In this document: in pieces, positions 51,662 to 60,900 of the stretch
Position numbering within the stretch: position 1 is the stretch's first letter
How the letters are laid out: every line of letters starts with the position of its first letter
NCBI RefSeq assembly: GCF_000526415.1
Contig: NZ_JAGA01000002.1
Span: 922,001-986,000 of the forward strand
Length of the DNA: 64,000 nucleotides
From: Kallotenue papyrolyticum
Lineage (GTDB): Bacteria > Chloroflexota > Chloroflexia > Chloroflexales > Kallotenuaceae
Reading direction: 5' to 3'
Position numbers and translations under genes: made by a program
The notes under the pieces: model-generated
Databases searched by the model: none
Told to the model about the DNA's origin: nothing
Seen by the model: only the letters and a program-made list of their open reading frames with translations

Positions 51662-53245
51662 TTACGACGCGCGCGAGACGCCGGGCCGTTCGCTCGGCGC
51701 GGCAGCCGGCGGGGTGGATGGAGTGGTGGCGCGGCGTGCTTCGGCAAGTTGATCGATGCGTCCGCGCGGCGCGAAGGTGGTGGCGATCAAGCCGGCGGCG
51801 GCGGCCAGAAAGGCAACCAGGAAGATGGTGCCGATCGCGCCGGCCAGTGCCAGCCGCATGGCGCCGTTGGCCGCCAGATCAAGCCCCGCGCCCGGCAGCG
51901 GCTCCAGCAGTTGATCGACCGACACGCTGCGCGGATCGAGGCCCTGTGCCGCCAGGCGCGTCGCGAGCTGCAGGCTGAGGAGCGCGCCCATGATGCTGAC
52001 ACCCAGTGTGCCGCCCATGCTGCGGCTGAACTGCACCGTCGAGGTGGCGGTGCCGAGCTGCTCGCGGCGCACGGTGCTCTGCACGGCGATCAGAAAGGCC
52101 GGGATCGACAGCCCCATGCCGATGCCGCTCATGGCCATGTAGATCATCAGCAGCCATTGCGGGGTGGTGACGCCGATCTGCGACATCAGAAACATGCTAA
52201 GCGTGAGCAGCGTCATGCCCGTCAGCGCCAGCGTGCGGTAGCCGAGGCGTAACAGCAGGCGGCTACCGATGATGCTGGCCGAGACCCAACCCAGCATCTG
52301 CGGCGTGAGCGTGACGCCGGCCTGCGTGGCGCTGGTGCCCAGCACCGCCTGCACAAACAACGGCACGAACGAGGCACTGCCGAACATGGCCCAGCCGGCC
52401 AGCAGGCCATGGGCGCAGGCTACCGCGAACAGCCGATCGCGGAACAGCGGCAGGGGCAGGATCGGATCGGCGGCGCGGCGCTCGATCGGCACCAGCGCGA
52501 CCAACAACGTCAGCGCCAGGCCGATGAGCAGCCAGCTCGTGGCGCTGCCCAGTTCGAAGAGGCCCAGCAGCAAACACACTACGCCGGCGCTGAGCAGCGT
52601 GGCGCCAAGATAATCGACGGCAACCTGCTTGCTTGGCCGCGGACGATCCAGCCAGGCGAACCACACCAGCGCGCCGGCCAACAGGCCGGGGATCAGATTG
52701 ATGTAAAAGACCCAGTGCCACGAAATCTGATCGACCAGGAAGCCACCCAGCAGCGGGCCGACGATCGACGAGATGCCCCAGACCCCGGAGAAGACGCCCT
52801 GCATACGCGCGCGCTGCTCCAGCGAGAAGATATCGCCGATGATGATGAAGGCCAGTGGCAGCAGCCCACCGGCGCCCAGGCCCTGCACGGCGCGAAAGAT
52901 GACGAGCTGGATCATTGAACTGGCGCGTCCGCACAGCAACGAACCGATCAGAAACAGGCTCATGGCGACGGTATACACCGGTCGGCGTCCGTAGAGGTCG
53001 GAGAGCTTGCCGTAGATCGGCACCGTCGTCGTCGAGGCCAGCAGGTAGGCCGAAAAGGCCCAGCTATAGATCTCGAGCCCGCCGAGCTGCGTGACGATCG
53101 TCGGCATGGCCGTGGCGACGACGGTCGCTTCCATCGAGGCCATGAACAGGCTGAGCATCACGCCCAGCGTGATCAACACGATGCGTCCCCGCGAGTGCTG
53201 CGGTTCGTGGTGGTGCTGGTCCAGAGTGGTGGTGGACGTGCTCAT
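51662..53245 (-). CDS. EmrB/QacA-type MFS drug exporter (14 helices)
   Basis: 527 residues with fourteen hydrophobic segments. The first helix and loop read LFMASMEATVVATAMPTIV, the DHA2 motif D1 (with E in place of D), and YGKLSDLYGRRPVY is MFS motif A. GVWGISSIVGPLLGGFL is motif C of antiporters. A His-rich N-terminus (DQHHHEPQHSRGR) precedes helix 1. Start overlaps the stop of the small upstream gene (ATGA). It lies between an oxidoreductase unit and tetR, and may export the same compounds sensed by the regulator (inference). Confidence 0.88.
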   Translation of the reverse strand: MSTSTTTLDQHHHEPQHSRGRIVLITLGVMLSLFMASMEATVVATAMPTIVTQLGGLEIYSWAFSAYLLASTTTVPIYGKLSDLYGRRPVYTVAMSLFLIGSLLCGRASSMIQLVIFRAVQGLGAGGLLPLAFIIIGDIFSLEQRARMQGVFSGVWGISSIVGPLLGGFLVDQISWHWVFYINLIPGLLAGALVWFAWLDRPRPSKQVAVDYLGATLLSAGVVCLLLGLFELGSATSWLLIGLALTLLVALVPIERRAADPILPLPLFRDRLFAVACAHGLLAGWAMFGSASFVPLFVQAVLGTSATQAGVTLTPQMLGWVSASIIGSRLLLRLGYRTLALTGMTLLTLSMFLMSQIGVTTPQWLLMIYMAMSGIGMGLSIPAFLIAVQSTVRREQLGTATSTVQFSRSMGGTLGVSIMGALLSLQLATRLAAQGLDPRSVSVDQLLEPLPGAGLDLAANGAMRLALAGAIGTIFLVAFLAAAAGLIATTFAPRGRIDQLAEARRATTPSTPPAAAPSERPGVSRAS

Positions 53246-53571
53246 GCTGGATCGCTTTCGCCGGCAGACTGCCAGAGACTGGGGAGCTGCGCGATGGCAG
53301 CCCAGCCGGCACCGGCCGCTATGGGCTGAACCTGCAGATCATCGAAATAGGCGTCGAGCACCGCGGCGCGTTCCTGCGCCAGCGGTGGCGAACAGTAGTC
53401 TTCTTCCTCCCAGACTGCGCTGCCGTCGCGATCGCGTCGGGCATGCTGCAGGCTATGCTCGAGGGCGCGACCGAACGGCTGCATCTGACGGATCTCGCCC
53501 GACACAAGCCGCGTGTGCAGCTCGCCGAGGCGCTCCTGACGCGGCCAGGCCCGCACGAGATAATAGGCCAT
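53242..53571 (-). CDS. Conserved-looking small protein of unknown function
   Basis: 109 residues. ATG 53571 with AAAGGAG 7 nt upstream defines the start (MAYYLVRAWPRQERLGEL). Soluble, mixed alpha/beta, with a central acidic WEEEDYCSPPLAQERAAVLDAYFDD. The frame overlaps the efflux gene by 4 nt, so the two are translationally coupled. I recognise no family. With LLM oxidoreductase upstream and exporter downstream it may belong to a small catabolic or detoxification operon. Confidence 0.65.
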   Translation of the reverse strand: MAYYLVRAWPRQERLGELHTRLVSGEIRQMQPFGRALEHSLQHARRDRDGSAVWEEEDYCSPPLAQERAAVLDAYFDDLQVQPIAAGAGWAAIAQLPSLWQSAGESDPA

Positions 53572-53621
53572 GGTGCTGCTCCTTTGCCGGTGCCTTGCCC
53601 GCGCCGGTGGCCGACCGTGCA

Positions 53622-54539
53622 TCAGTGTTGCGAGAGCGCCTCGCGTACAGCCGGAACCACTTCGCGGGCAAAGACCTCGACCTGTGCCGGCTCATCGCCG
53701 GCTACCGGCCAGAAGATGAAGGTGTCCTGACGATGTTCGTTGAACAGGCGCTGGATGGTGTCGATCCAGACCTCGGGCGGCCCGACGATCTGTCCAGGTC
53801 GTGGCGTGAGCCGCGCCTCGCCGGGACGGCCCAACACGATCGCGCCCATAAGGTTGTAGCCGCGTCGGATGGCATGGGGCGGACGGCCGGCCTCGGCAGC
53901 GCCAGCATCCAGCAGGCGGTTGACCTCGGCCAGACGCTCGACCGGGACATACATCGACGAGATCAGCAGACCATCGGCGCGTTGGCCGGTAAGCCGCAGC
54001 ATCTGTGGTCCCAACGCGCCGGTCCAGATACGGATCGGATGGGCCGGTGGCGGGCCGGGATGGGCACCGCGCACCTGATAGTACCGTCCGTGGTAGCTGA
54101 AGACGCCGTTGCTGTGGTGCCACATGCCCTGGACGATTGCCAGATATTCCTGAAAGGCTTCAAAACGTTCACGTGGCGTGCTGAGCGCACTGCCCCAGGC
54201 ACGGATGCCCTCGCTAACACCGCCGGCGCCCAGGCCCAGCTCTACGCGTCCGCCGGTCAACAGATCGAGCGTGGCGGCCTGTTTGGCCAGCAGTGCCGGT
54301 GGACGCAGCGGCGTGCACAGCACATTGGTGCCCAGGTGGACGCGCTCGGTGCGCGCGCCCAGCGTCGTCAGCAGGGTCCACGTATCCAGGTGCCGCGGGT
54401 TGTAGGGATGATCCTGGAGCGTCAGCATGTCGAGCGCGTGTTGATCGGCTATGGCGGCGCGCGCCCGCGCGTCCTCCAGGTTGTGGAGCGCAGGATCGAC
54501 ATTAATGCCGAATAACGGGGGTAGCTGTGCGCGCTCCAT
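53622..54539 (-). CDS. LLM-class (F420/FMN-dependent) oxidoreductase
   Basis: 305 residues, TIM-barrel luciferase-like fold. Motifs: LFGINVDPALHNLEDARARAAIADQHALDMLTLQDHPYNP (start of the barrel), LGTNVLCTPLRPPALLAKQAATLDLLTGGRVELGLGAGG (a near-universal LLM signature), RYYQVRGAHPGPPPAHPIRIWTGALGP. Cofactor may be F420 or FMN; sequence alone does not decide. ATG 54539 has AAGGAG 9 nt upstream and is preferred over the longer frame from 54587. Confidence 0.88.
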   Translation of the reverse strand: MERAQLPPLFGINVDPALHNLEDARARAAIADQHALDMLTLQDHPYNPRHLDTWTLLTTLGARTERVHLGTNVLCTPLRPPALLAKQAATLDLLTGGRVELGLGAGGVSEGIRAWGSALSTPRERFEAFQEYLAIVQGMWHHSNGVFSYHGRYYQVRGAHPGPPPAHPIRIWTGALGPQMLRLTGQRADGLLISSMYVPVERLAEVNRLLDAGAAEAGRPPHAIRRGYNLMGAIVLGRPGEARLTPRPGQIVGPPEVWIDTIQRLFNEHRQDTFIFWPVAGDEPAQVEVFAREVVPAVREALSQH

Positions 54540-54599
54540 GGAGCTTACTCCTTCCGGTTGAGCACCATGCTCCAGATAGTGTGCCACGCCGTGGGCGTG

Positions 54600-54627
54600 C
54601 CGATCCTGTCCGAAAGGACAGGATCGG
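54600..54627. repeat. 12-bp perfect hairpin with GAAA tetraloop
   Basis: CCGATCCTGTCC (54600-54611) and GGACAGGATCGG (54616-54627) around GAAA; the plus-strand RNA would have a GNRA tetraloop. It lies in the 151-nt gap between the YYY gene's end and the LLM start. No T run on either strand. Could be a processing or termination structure, or an orphan repeat. Confidence 0.65.
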
Positions 54628-54690
54628 TTAGCGGATCAGCGTATCGGTCGCCTGCCGGCCGTGCGGTACGCGCCGCCTGGCAGGGCTAGC

Positions 54691-57100
54691 CTAGGGCGTG
54701 GGCAGGGCGAAGATCGTGACGCTGCCCTGACGGAAGACGGGCGTCATGAAGGTCTCGAATTTGGCCAGCGCGTCGGTCGGCGCCTGCCGCTCGGCGACGA
54801 GGCGCTGTTCCTGCGGCCCAACCACGACGTAGTGGACGCCGTAGCGCCGCAGCAGCTCGCGCGCCAGAGCTGCATCGGAGGTGGTGTAGATTGTAATTGT
54901 GTCCTGTTCGCGCCGATCCACCTGCGCGCTGACCTCCGGCTGTCCGCCGCGCCACAAGCGTTCGTGCTGCGTCCAGCCGATCAGCGTGGGTCGCCCAGTG
55001 GTGGTGGCATAGCGCGCGGTTTCGGCGCGGTAGGCGATGCCCGGCGCCTGCAGCACGAGCGCGTCGGGTGCGGTGTTGGCGCGCAACCAGTCGATCGCCG
55101 CGGCTTCGTCGGGCGCGCTCTGCCGCAGGTAGGCCAGGCCGTCGAGCGTGGGCGGCGGCGGATCATCGGCGGGCGCTACCAGGGGATAGACCAGCCCGCC
55201 GGCCAGCAGCAGCAGCGTGGGCATGATCCATAGCGCCGCGCTCCAGCGCGGGCGGCGCAGCAGCAGGGCAACGGCATAGGCCGCCAGGCAGCCCCACAGC
55301 AGCCAGACCTGGTAGTAGAACTTGAAGATGGTGTTGAGACGGCTGCCGTAGCTGTCGCGCAGATAGACCAGATCGACACCCCACACCACCAGTGCGCCCA
55401 GCGCGCCGAGCCAGAGCGCGAAGGCCAGCGCCGGTTGGTTGCAGCGCGCCAGCGCCAGCGCGATCAGCCAGGCGGCCAGTGGCAGCAGGCCGATCAGGGG
55501 CCAGCCGATCAGCGCGCCGAAGAGCAGGCAGCCTACCATGGCGATCATCAGCCAACCGCCGGCCAGCCAGGGTCGTAGCGGGGTGGCGACGCGCAGCGCC
55601 AGCGCCAGCAGCGGCACGGTGAAGAGTCCGAAGATCGCCACGAACTCGTGCACATCGGTGGCGCGCCGGCGCCAGGCCCAGCGGAAAACCATGCGTGGGC
55701 GCGACAAACGACAGGTGAAACGGTAGATAGGCCAGGTAGCTGGCCAGCACCGTCAGCCCGGCGTTCTGCAGCCAGTGCGCCCAGAAGACGCGGCGCAGGC
55801 CGCCGGCCAGCCGCGCATACAACAGCGTCAGCGCGCCCAGGTAGAGCAGCAGGTAGGTGGGCAGATCCCAACTGTTGATCGCGTACAGGCTGCCCAGCAC
55901 GATCGCGGTGAGCCCCAGCCGCAGCCAGCCGTTGCGCCCGCTGAGCGCCGGGGCGGATTCGCGCAGCGCGACGTTGAGCGCCGTAGCGATCGCCAGGAGC
56001 GTCCAGGGTAGCGCCAGCACGTGCGGGTGGAGATCGCCCAGCAGAAACGAGAAGAACGGAAACTCGGTGATCGCGTAGATAGTCTCGCGGCTGCCGTCGG
56101 CGCGGGTCAGCGTGTCCCACACCATGCGCGATGGCCACCAGCCGAAGGCGAAGTCCTGCGTCACGGCGCCGGGCACCAGGCGGGGATCGCCGTCGAAGTG
56201 TTGCGCCGGAAAGGCCTGGCCCAGATCCAGCGCCTGGCGCGCTCCCAGGCCGTTGACCACGGCCTGCCAGAGCTGGCGCGGTGGCAGCGCGACCGCTTTG
56301 ACGCTGCCGGTGAGGACCTGCAGCGCGGCGCCCTGATTGCCGACGATTAGCACAAATACGAGGCCAAGCAGCGGCGCGATCCAGCGCAGCGCCCGGGCGG
56401 CGTGTGACCCGCCGGGAGCTGGCGCTGCCGGTGGCTGATCGTCCGGCGCCGCAGCGCAGGCAGTGGCGTCCACCAGATTGCGCACGAGCCCGGCCACGCC
56501 ACCGGCGCTCAGGGCGAAGATCGTCGCCAGGCCGAGCGTGTAGCCCACGCTGGCCGGCAGAGCGGTGAGGCGCGTGAGCACGGCGATCAGCAGGTAGCCC
56601 AGGTAGTAGTAGTTGATGGCGTAGCCGGCCAGCCAGGGATCGTGCGGTGGGAACTGTGGACTGCTTAGAATACCGGTGAGCAGCGTCAGATCCATGGGCT
56701 GCTCGGTAATGTTGATCGCCGCACCGTTGCCCCAGAACTGGTGCCAGCGCAGCCACAGGCCGCCGGCGATGCCCAGCGCCAGCAGTGCCTCCTGGAAGGC
56801 GATCCAGCGCCAGTGCCCGCGCGCCCAGCGACCCAGCGCGCGTAGTCCGGCGCGACCCTGGAGCCAGAGGCCCAGCCCACCCCAGCCGAGCGCCGCCAAC
56901 AGCAGCAGCCACCGTTCAAACGCCGCCAGGCCGAGCATGCTCAGCAGCCAGGCGCCATAGCCGGTGAGCAGCAGGCCCAAGGGACGCGCGAAGCTGTAGC
57001 CGCGGTCGGGGAGCTGCCGCAGCAGCCAGGTAGTGAGCGGCAGCGCCAGCAGGCCCAGCGCCAGCAGGGCCAGCCACCAGCTCAGCAGGGCGGCGATCAC
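54691..57100 (-). pseudogene. YYY-domain (DUF2298) membrane protein with a frameshift
   Basis: Two overlapping frames together encode about 802 residues. The first (from ATG 57100) has many membrane helices and the family motif PPHDPWLAGYAINYYYLGY, then FPFFSFLLGDLHPHVLALP. It leaves frame after FHLSFVAPTHGF. The second carries on exactly there (FRWAWRRRATDVHEFVAIFG) and ends in a soluble domain (LRRYGVHYVVVGPQEQRLV). The break is in the four-A run 55685-55688; three would restore one protein. Likely a membrane glycosyltransferase-like enzyme. Overlaps the YbaK-type gene by 4 nt. Either a sequencing error or a true mutation. Confidence 0.75.
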
Positions 57101-57591
57101 GCGCCTTCCTCCCCGCCTACCGGCGGTGTGGTCAGATTGACGACGCGCGCCTGAGCGGCGCGCACCAGGTCGGCGGGCCGAATAATGATCTCCTCACCCC
57201 ACTGCCCCGTGCCAACGCCTAGCTCGGGCTCATCCAGCAACTGCCGATCGATGAACGAGCGGAAGCCGGGGGGCTGCCAGCTGAAGGGTGGTACCGAACC
57301 GATCTGATAGCCGGTCGTTGCACGGACGGTTTCTGGCGTGGCCAGGCGGATGTTGCGCGAGCCGACCGCCTTTTTGAGCAGCCCGGAAACGACATTTTGG
57401 TCGCCACCGACCATCACCAGCAGCCGTTCGCCGCGATCGGTTTCGAAGATCAGCGTTTTGACCATCTGGCGTTCGCGGAAGCCCAGTGCGCGCGCGACGT
57501 TGGCTGCGCCCTTGGGCGTGTCCGGCGGGAAGCGCATGCGCCGGTAGGCAATGCCAAGCTGATCAAGGTAGTCGTGCGCCGGTGTGTTCAT
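57097..57591 (-). CDS. YbaK/ProX-type aminoacyl-tRNA deacylase
   Basis: 164 residues. ALGFRERQMVKTLIFETD (the conserved catalytic Lys in VKTLIF), LLVMVGGDQNVVSGLLKKAVGSRNIRLATPE and GYQIGSVPPFSW are YbaK/EbsC family marks. These hydrolyse mischarged tRNAs such as Cys- or Ala-tRNA(Pro). AAGGAGG is 13 nt before ATG 57591, rather far. The end overlaps the YYY gene start (ATGA), and the gene follows the repeat-rich region. Confidence 0.88.
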   Translation of the reverse strand: MNTPAHDYLDQLGIAYRRMRFPPDTPKGAANVARALGFRERQMVKTLIFETDRGERLLVMVGGDQNVVSGLLKKAVGSRNIRLATPETVRATTGYQIGSVPPFSWQPPGFRSFIDRQLLDEPELGVGTGQWGEEIIIRPADLVRAAQARVVNLTTPPVGGEEGA

Positions 57592-57987
57592 CGTGCTGGT
57601 CTTTCCTCCTTGCTCCCTGTTCACCAATCTGCGCGTTGTCCGGCCGGCACGCTGCTACGTTTTGAAAGACAGGAACACCGTGTGATGGTACCAAAAAACG
57701 GCTTCGGTGTGCCGGAGGCACGCTCCCGCAGCGCTTGCACGAGCGTCGGTGCTGCCTTTTTGGAGTGCGGGAGCCAGGCTCCCGCAGCGTCCGGCAGGGT
57801 GCCAGCGCCGACCGCCGGTGACGGAGAGAGGACGGTGGCGAGCTGCCACGCTGCGCTCGCCGCGCCAGCATGGCTGGCGCACTCCACAACCCTCGCTCCC
57901 GCGGCATCGGCACTCCAAAATGCCCTGTTTCCCGCGCCCCAACCCTTACCTCCGCTCTCCCGGTCTCCGTGTCTCCCGCTCTCGCCG
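57592..57987. repeat. Non-coding region with nested inverted repeats (MITE-like)
   Basis: About 400 nt with no gene. TTTTGGAGTGC (57758-57768) is inverted at 57910-57920 (GCACTCCAAAA), bracketing 141 nt. Directly inside the left arm is a palindrome, GCGGGAGCC-A-GGCTCCCGC (57767-57785). The words GCTCCCGCAGCG (57722 and 57778) and GCACTCCA (57873 and 57910) recur. This looks like overlapping copies of a mobile palindromic intergenic repeat. No transposase. Confidence 0.6.
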
Positions 57988-60900
57988 CTACGGCCCCAGC
58001 TCACGCAGCCGCTGCGCCGCCATCTCACGCAGCGGAGCATCGGCAGATGCCTGCTCCAGGTAACGCTGATAGTTCTCATGCGCGCGCTGGCGATCGCCCT
58101 CGCCGTCGCGCAGACGGTACAGCTCGCCCAGGTAGAAGTACGGATCGGCGAAGGTGGGATCGAGCGCCAGCGCGCGCTGCAGGGTCTGCTCGGCGGCAGC
58201 GTAGCGTCCGAGCTGTGTCAACCCCTGACCGAGCTTGTTGATGTTGGGCGCGCTTGGGCTGACGGTGGCGGCCTGCTGCCAGGCGGCGATGGCCTCCTCG
58301 GCACGACCGAGCTGGGCCAGTACATCGCCCAGCAGATGGTGCAACGGCACATCGTTCGGGTGTTGCGCTGCGGCAGCCTGTAACACGCGCGCCGCTGCCT
58401 CCGGTTGCTCGCGCGCGAGCAGCTCCTGCGCCAGGCCAAAGGCAGTGGCGGCATCGCCGGTGGCGGCCACGATCTGCTCCGGCGCTACCGGTTGCAGATC
58501 GTCGGTCGGCGCGGGCGGCATGGGCCGATCGTAGGCGCGCCGCGCCGCGCGATCGACACGATAGATCGTCACGCCCTCGTTCTGGAAGACGCGCTGGAGC
58601 ACGGTGCCGTCGAGCTGTTGCCACTTGTCCAGGCCCTGCGGTCCGTACAGCAAGCGTTCGAGCGGTCCAACATAGACATAATCAACGTCGTACTTGGCCA
58701 GCAGGCCCAGCGCGAACTCGGCGTCGGGCGTGGCGAAGAGCTGCTGAATGTCGCGCTCGCGCTCCAGCACCGGTCCTGCCGGACGCTGCTCGTCTTGGTG
58801 CAAGCGGCCCAACACCGTGGGCAGGCCGGTGTTGGCGGCGACGCGCATGCCATAGGTACGGTAGAACTCGGCTTCCGAGGTCGCCAGCACGGGTGTGCCG
58901 CTGATGTGTTGGTTGAGCCAGGCGATCGCCTCGGCGTCGTGGCGCAGCTCGATGGGATGGCCGTCCAGATCGTAGCGCGCGCGACGCATGAACGCCAGTC
59001 CGTCCAGCGTCAGCGGCAGGCTGGTGTCGAAACGCGTCGCTAGGCGGCTGGGGATGCCGAAGACCGGGAAGCACAGCCCCGGCGCCAGCAGCAGTGCTAG
59101 GACAGCGTACCAGCACGGCGCTGCCGGCCAAAATGGACGCAGCAGACGTCCGATCAACGGCAGGGCGGTGGCCGTGCCCAGCGCCAGCAACACCCAGATC
59201 TGCTCGCCGAATTTGAAGACGGTATTCATGCGCTCGGCGGGACTGCCGGCCAGGTGGTCGCGTACAAAGATGAACTGAATGCCCAGCGCCACCAGCAGCG
59301 CCGTGGTGATCAGCCAGAGCGGAAACCAATCTTGAGCGCGCAGCCGTGCGATCAGCAGCAGCACCACTCCGGTGCCGGCCAGCAGTGCCAGCAGCAACCG
59401 CAGCGACCAGCCGGCCGCTGCGCTCTCCGACGCTTCCGGCCGGCCGCCGCTCAGCAGCACCGCCATGATCAGTAACGGCACGGCCAGCGTCGCCGCGCGC
59501 GCCAGCATCCGCCAGGGCGCGCGCGCCCGGTAGGCAACCGCCCAGACCAACCCGCCCAGCAGCGTGATTGCGATGTACAGAAACGGGCCGTAGAGCAGCG
59601 CGTACTGCTGAATCGTCTCGCCCGTGCGCGCCAGTCCCAGCCCGCGCACCATGGCGCGGTAGTGCAGCAGAAAGGGCAGATACAGCAGCAGCGCCGCCAG
59701 CAGCAGGCCCAGTCCCATTAGCGCGGCCCTGACTATCGGCCATCGCCCGCGCCGTCCGCCTTCCCGGCCGGTGCGCCAGGCGTGACCTGTCAGCGCGCCG
59801 CCGAGCAGTAGAGCATAGGTGGGCGCGTCCCAGGAGTTGGCAATCGCCAGTGCGCCGAGCGTCAGCGCGCCCAGTGCCAGCAGCCCACGGCGCGGCCCGG
59901 CGCGTAGTAGCTCAAAGGCGATCGCGATCGCCAGCAGAGTGATCGGCAGGGCGATCAGGTGCGGGTGAAGGTCGGCGAACAGGAAGCCCCACAGCGGGAA
60001 CTCGTTGATGGTGTTGGGCACGACGCGGCTGGGTCCCCAAAACCACCAGTTCAGGCGCGCTCCCAGGCCCTGCCAGCCCGTGGAGAGCGCTTGGAAGGCC
60101 ACGCCCAGCCCACGCGACTCGTTGACCGCAACCGCGGTCGCCGGCGGGCCCATGCCCAGCATCAGCGCCAGCGCGATCCAGCCATAGCGCTGGCGTCCGC
60201 TGATCGCCTGGCCCAGCGCCAGCGTTGCCGCGGCCATCAGCGCAAAGAGCGTTGCCACGGCCAGGTTGAAGCCGACCGCCGCCGGCACGCCGGTCGCCTT
60301 GATCGGCAGGGCCATTAGAAACAGGCCGTAGTAGTAGTAGTTGACGATTCCGCCGCTGAAAAAGGGATCATAGGGCGGCAGCACCGGCGAGCGCAGCAGC
60401 GCGTTGAGCAGCCCGAACTCAAACGGCTTTTCGCCGCCGAAGAAGGGATGCCATAGATCGGGATTGGCGGCGCGGACCCAGCTCCACAGACCAAAGGCCA
60501 GCACAAAGCAGGCTTCCGCGATCAGCAGCGCGCGGCGGGACAGGGGCGCCCACGTCCGCCGCCGCAGCGCCAGCAGCGCACCAGCGGCCAGCAGCAGCGC
60601 AGCGATCAGCAGCGCCCGGCGCGTGAAGGACCACCAGCCCAGACTGACCGGCAGCCAGACCAGGTAGCCCCACAGCAGCAGGCCGATCAGCTTGCTGAGG
60701 CCCCAGCCCTGATCGGGCCAGCGCGCGAAGAGCACGCGCGTCAGCGGCCAGGCCAGCAGGCCCAGACCTTCCAGCAGCAGCAGCCAGAGCAGCACACCCA
60801 GCCAGGGATGGTGTTGCGCCAGCGCGTTCCAGTTGTATTCATTGACCGGCGGCAGCTCCTGGACCGGCCGATCTAGCAGCAGCGTTTTGGTCGAAGGTGC

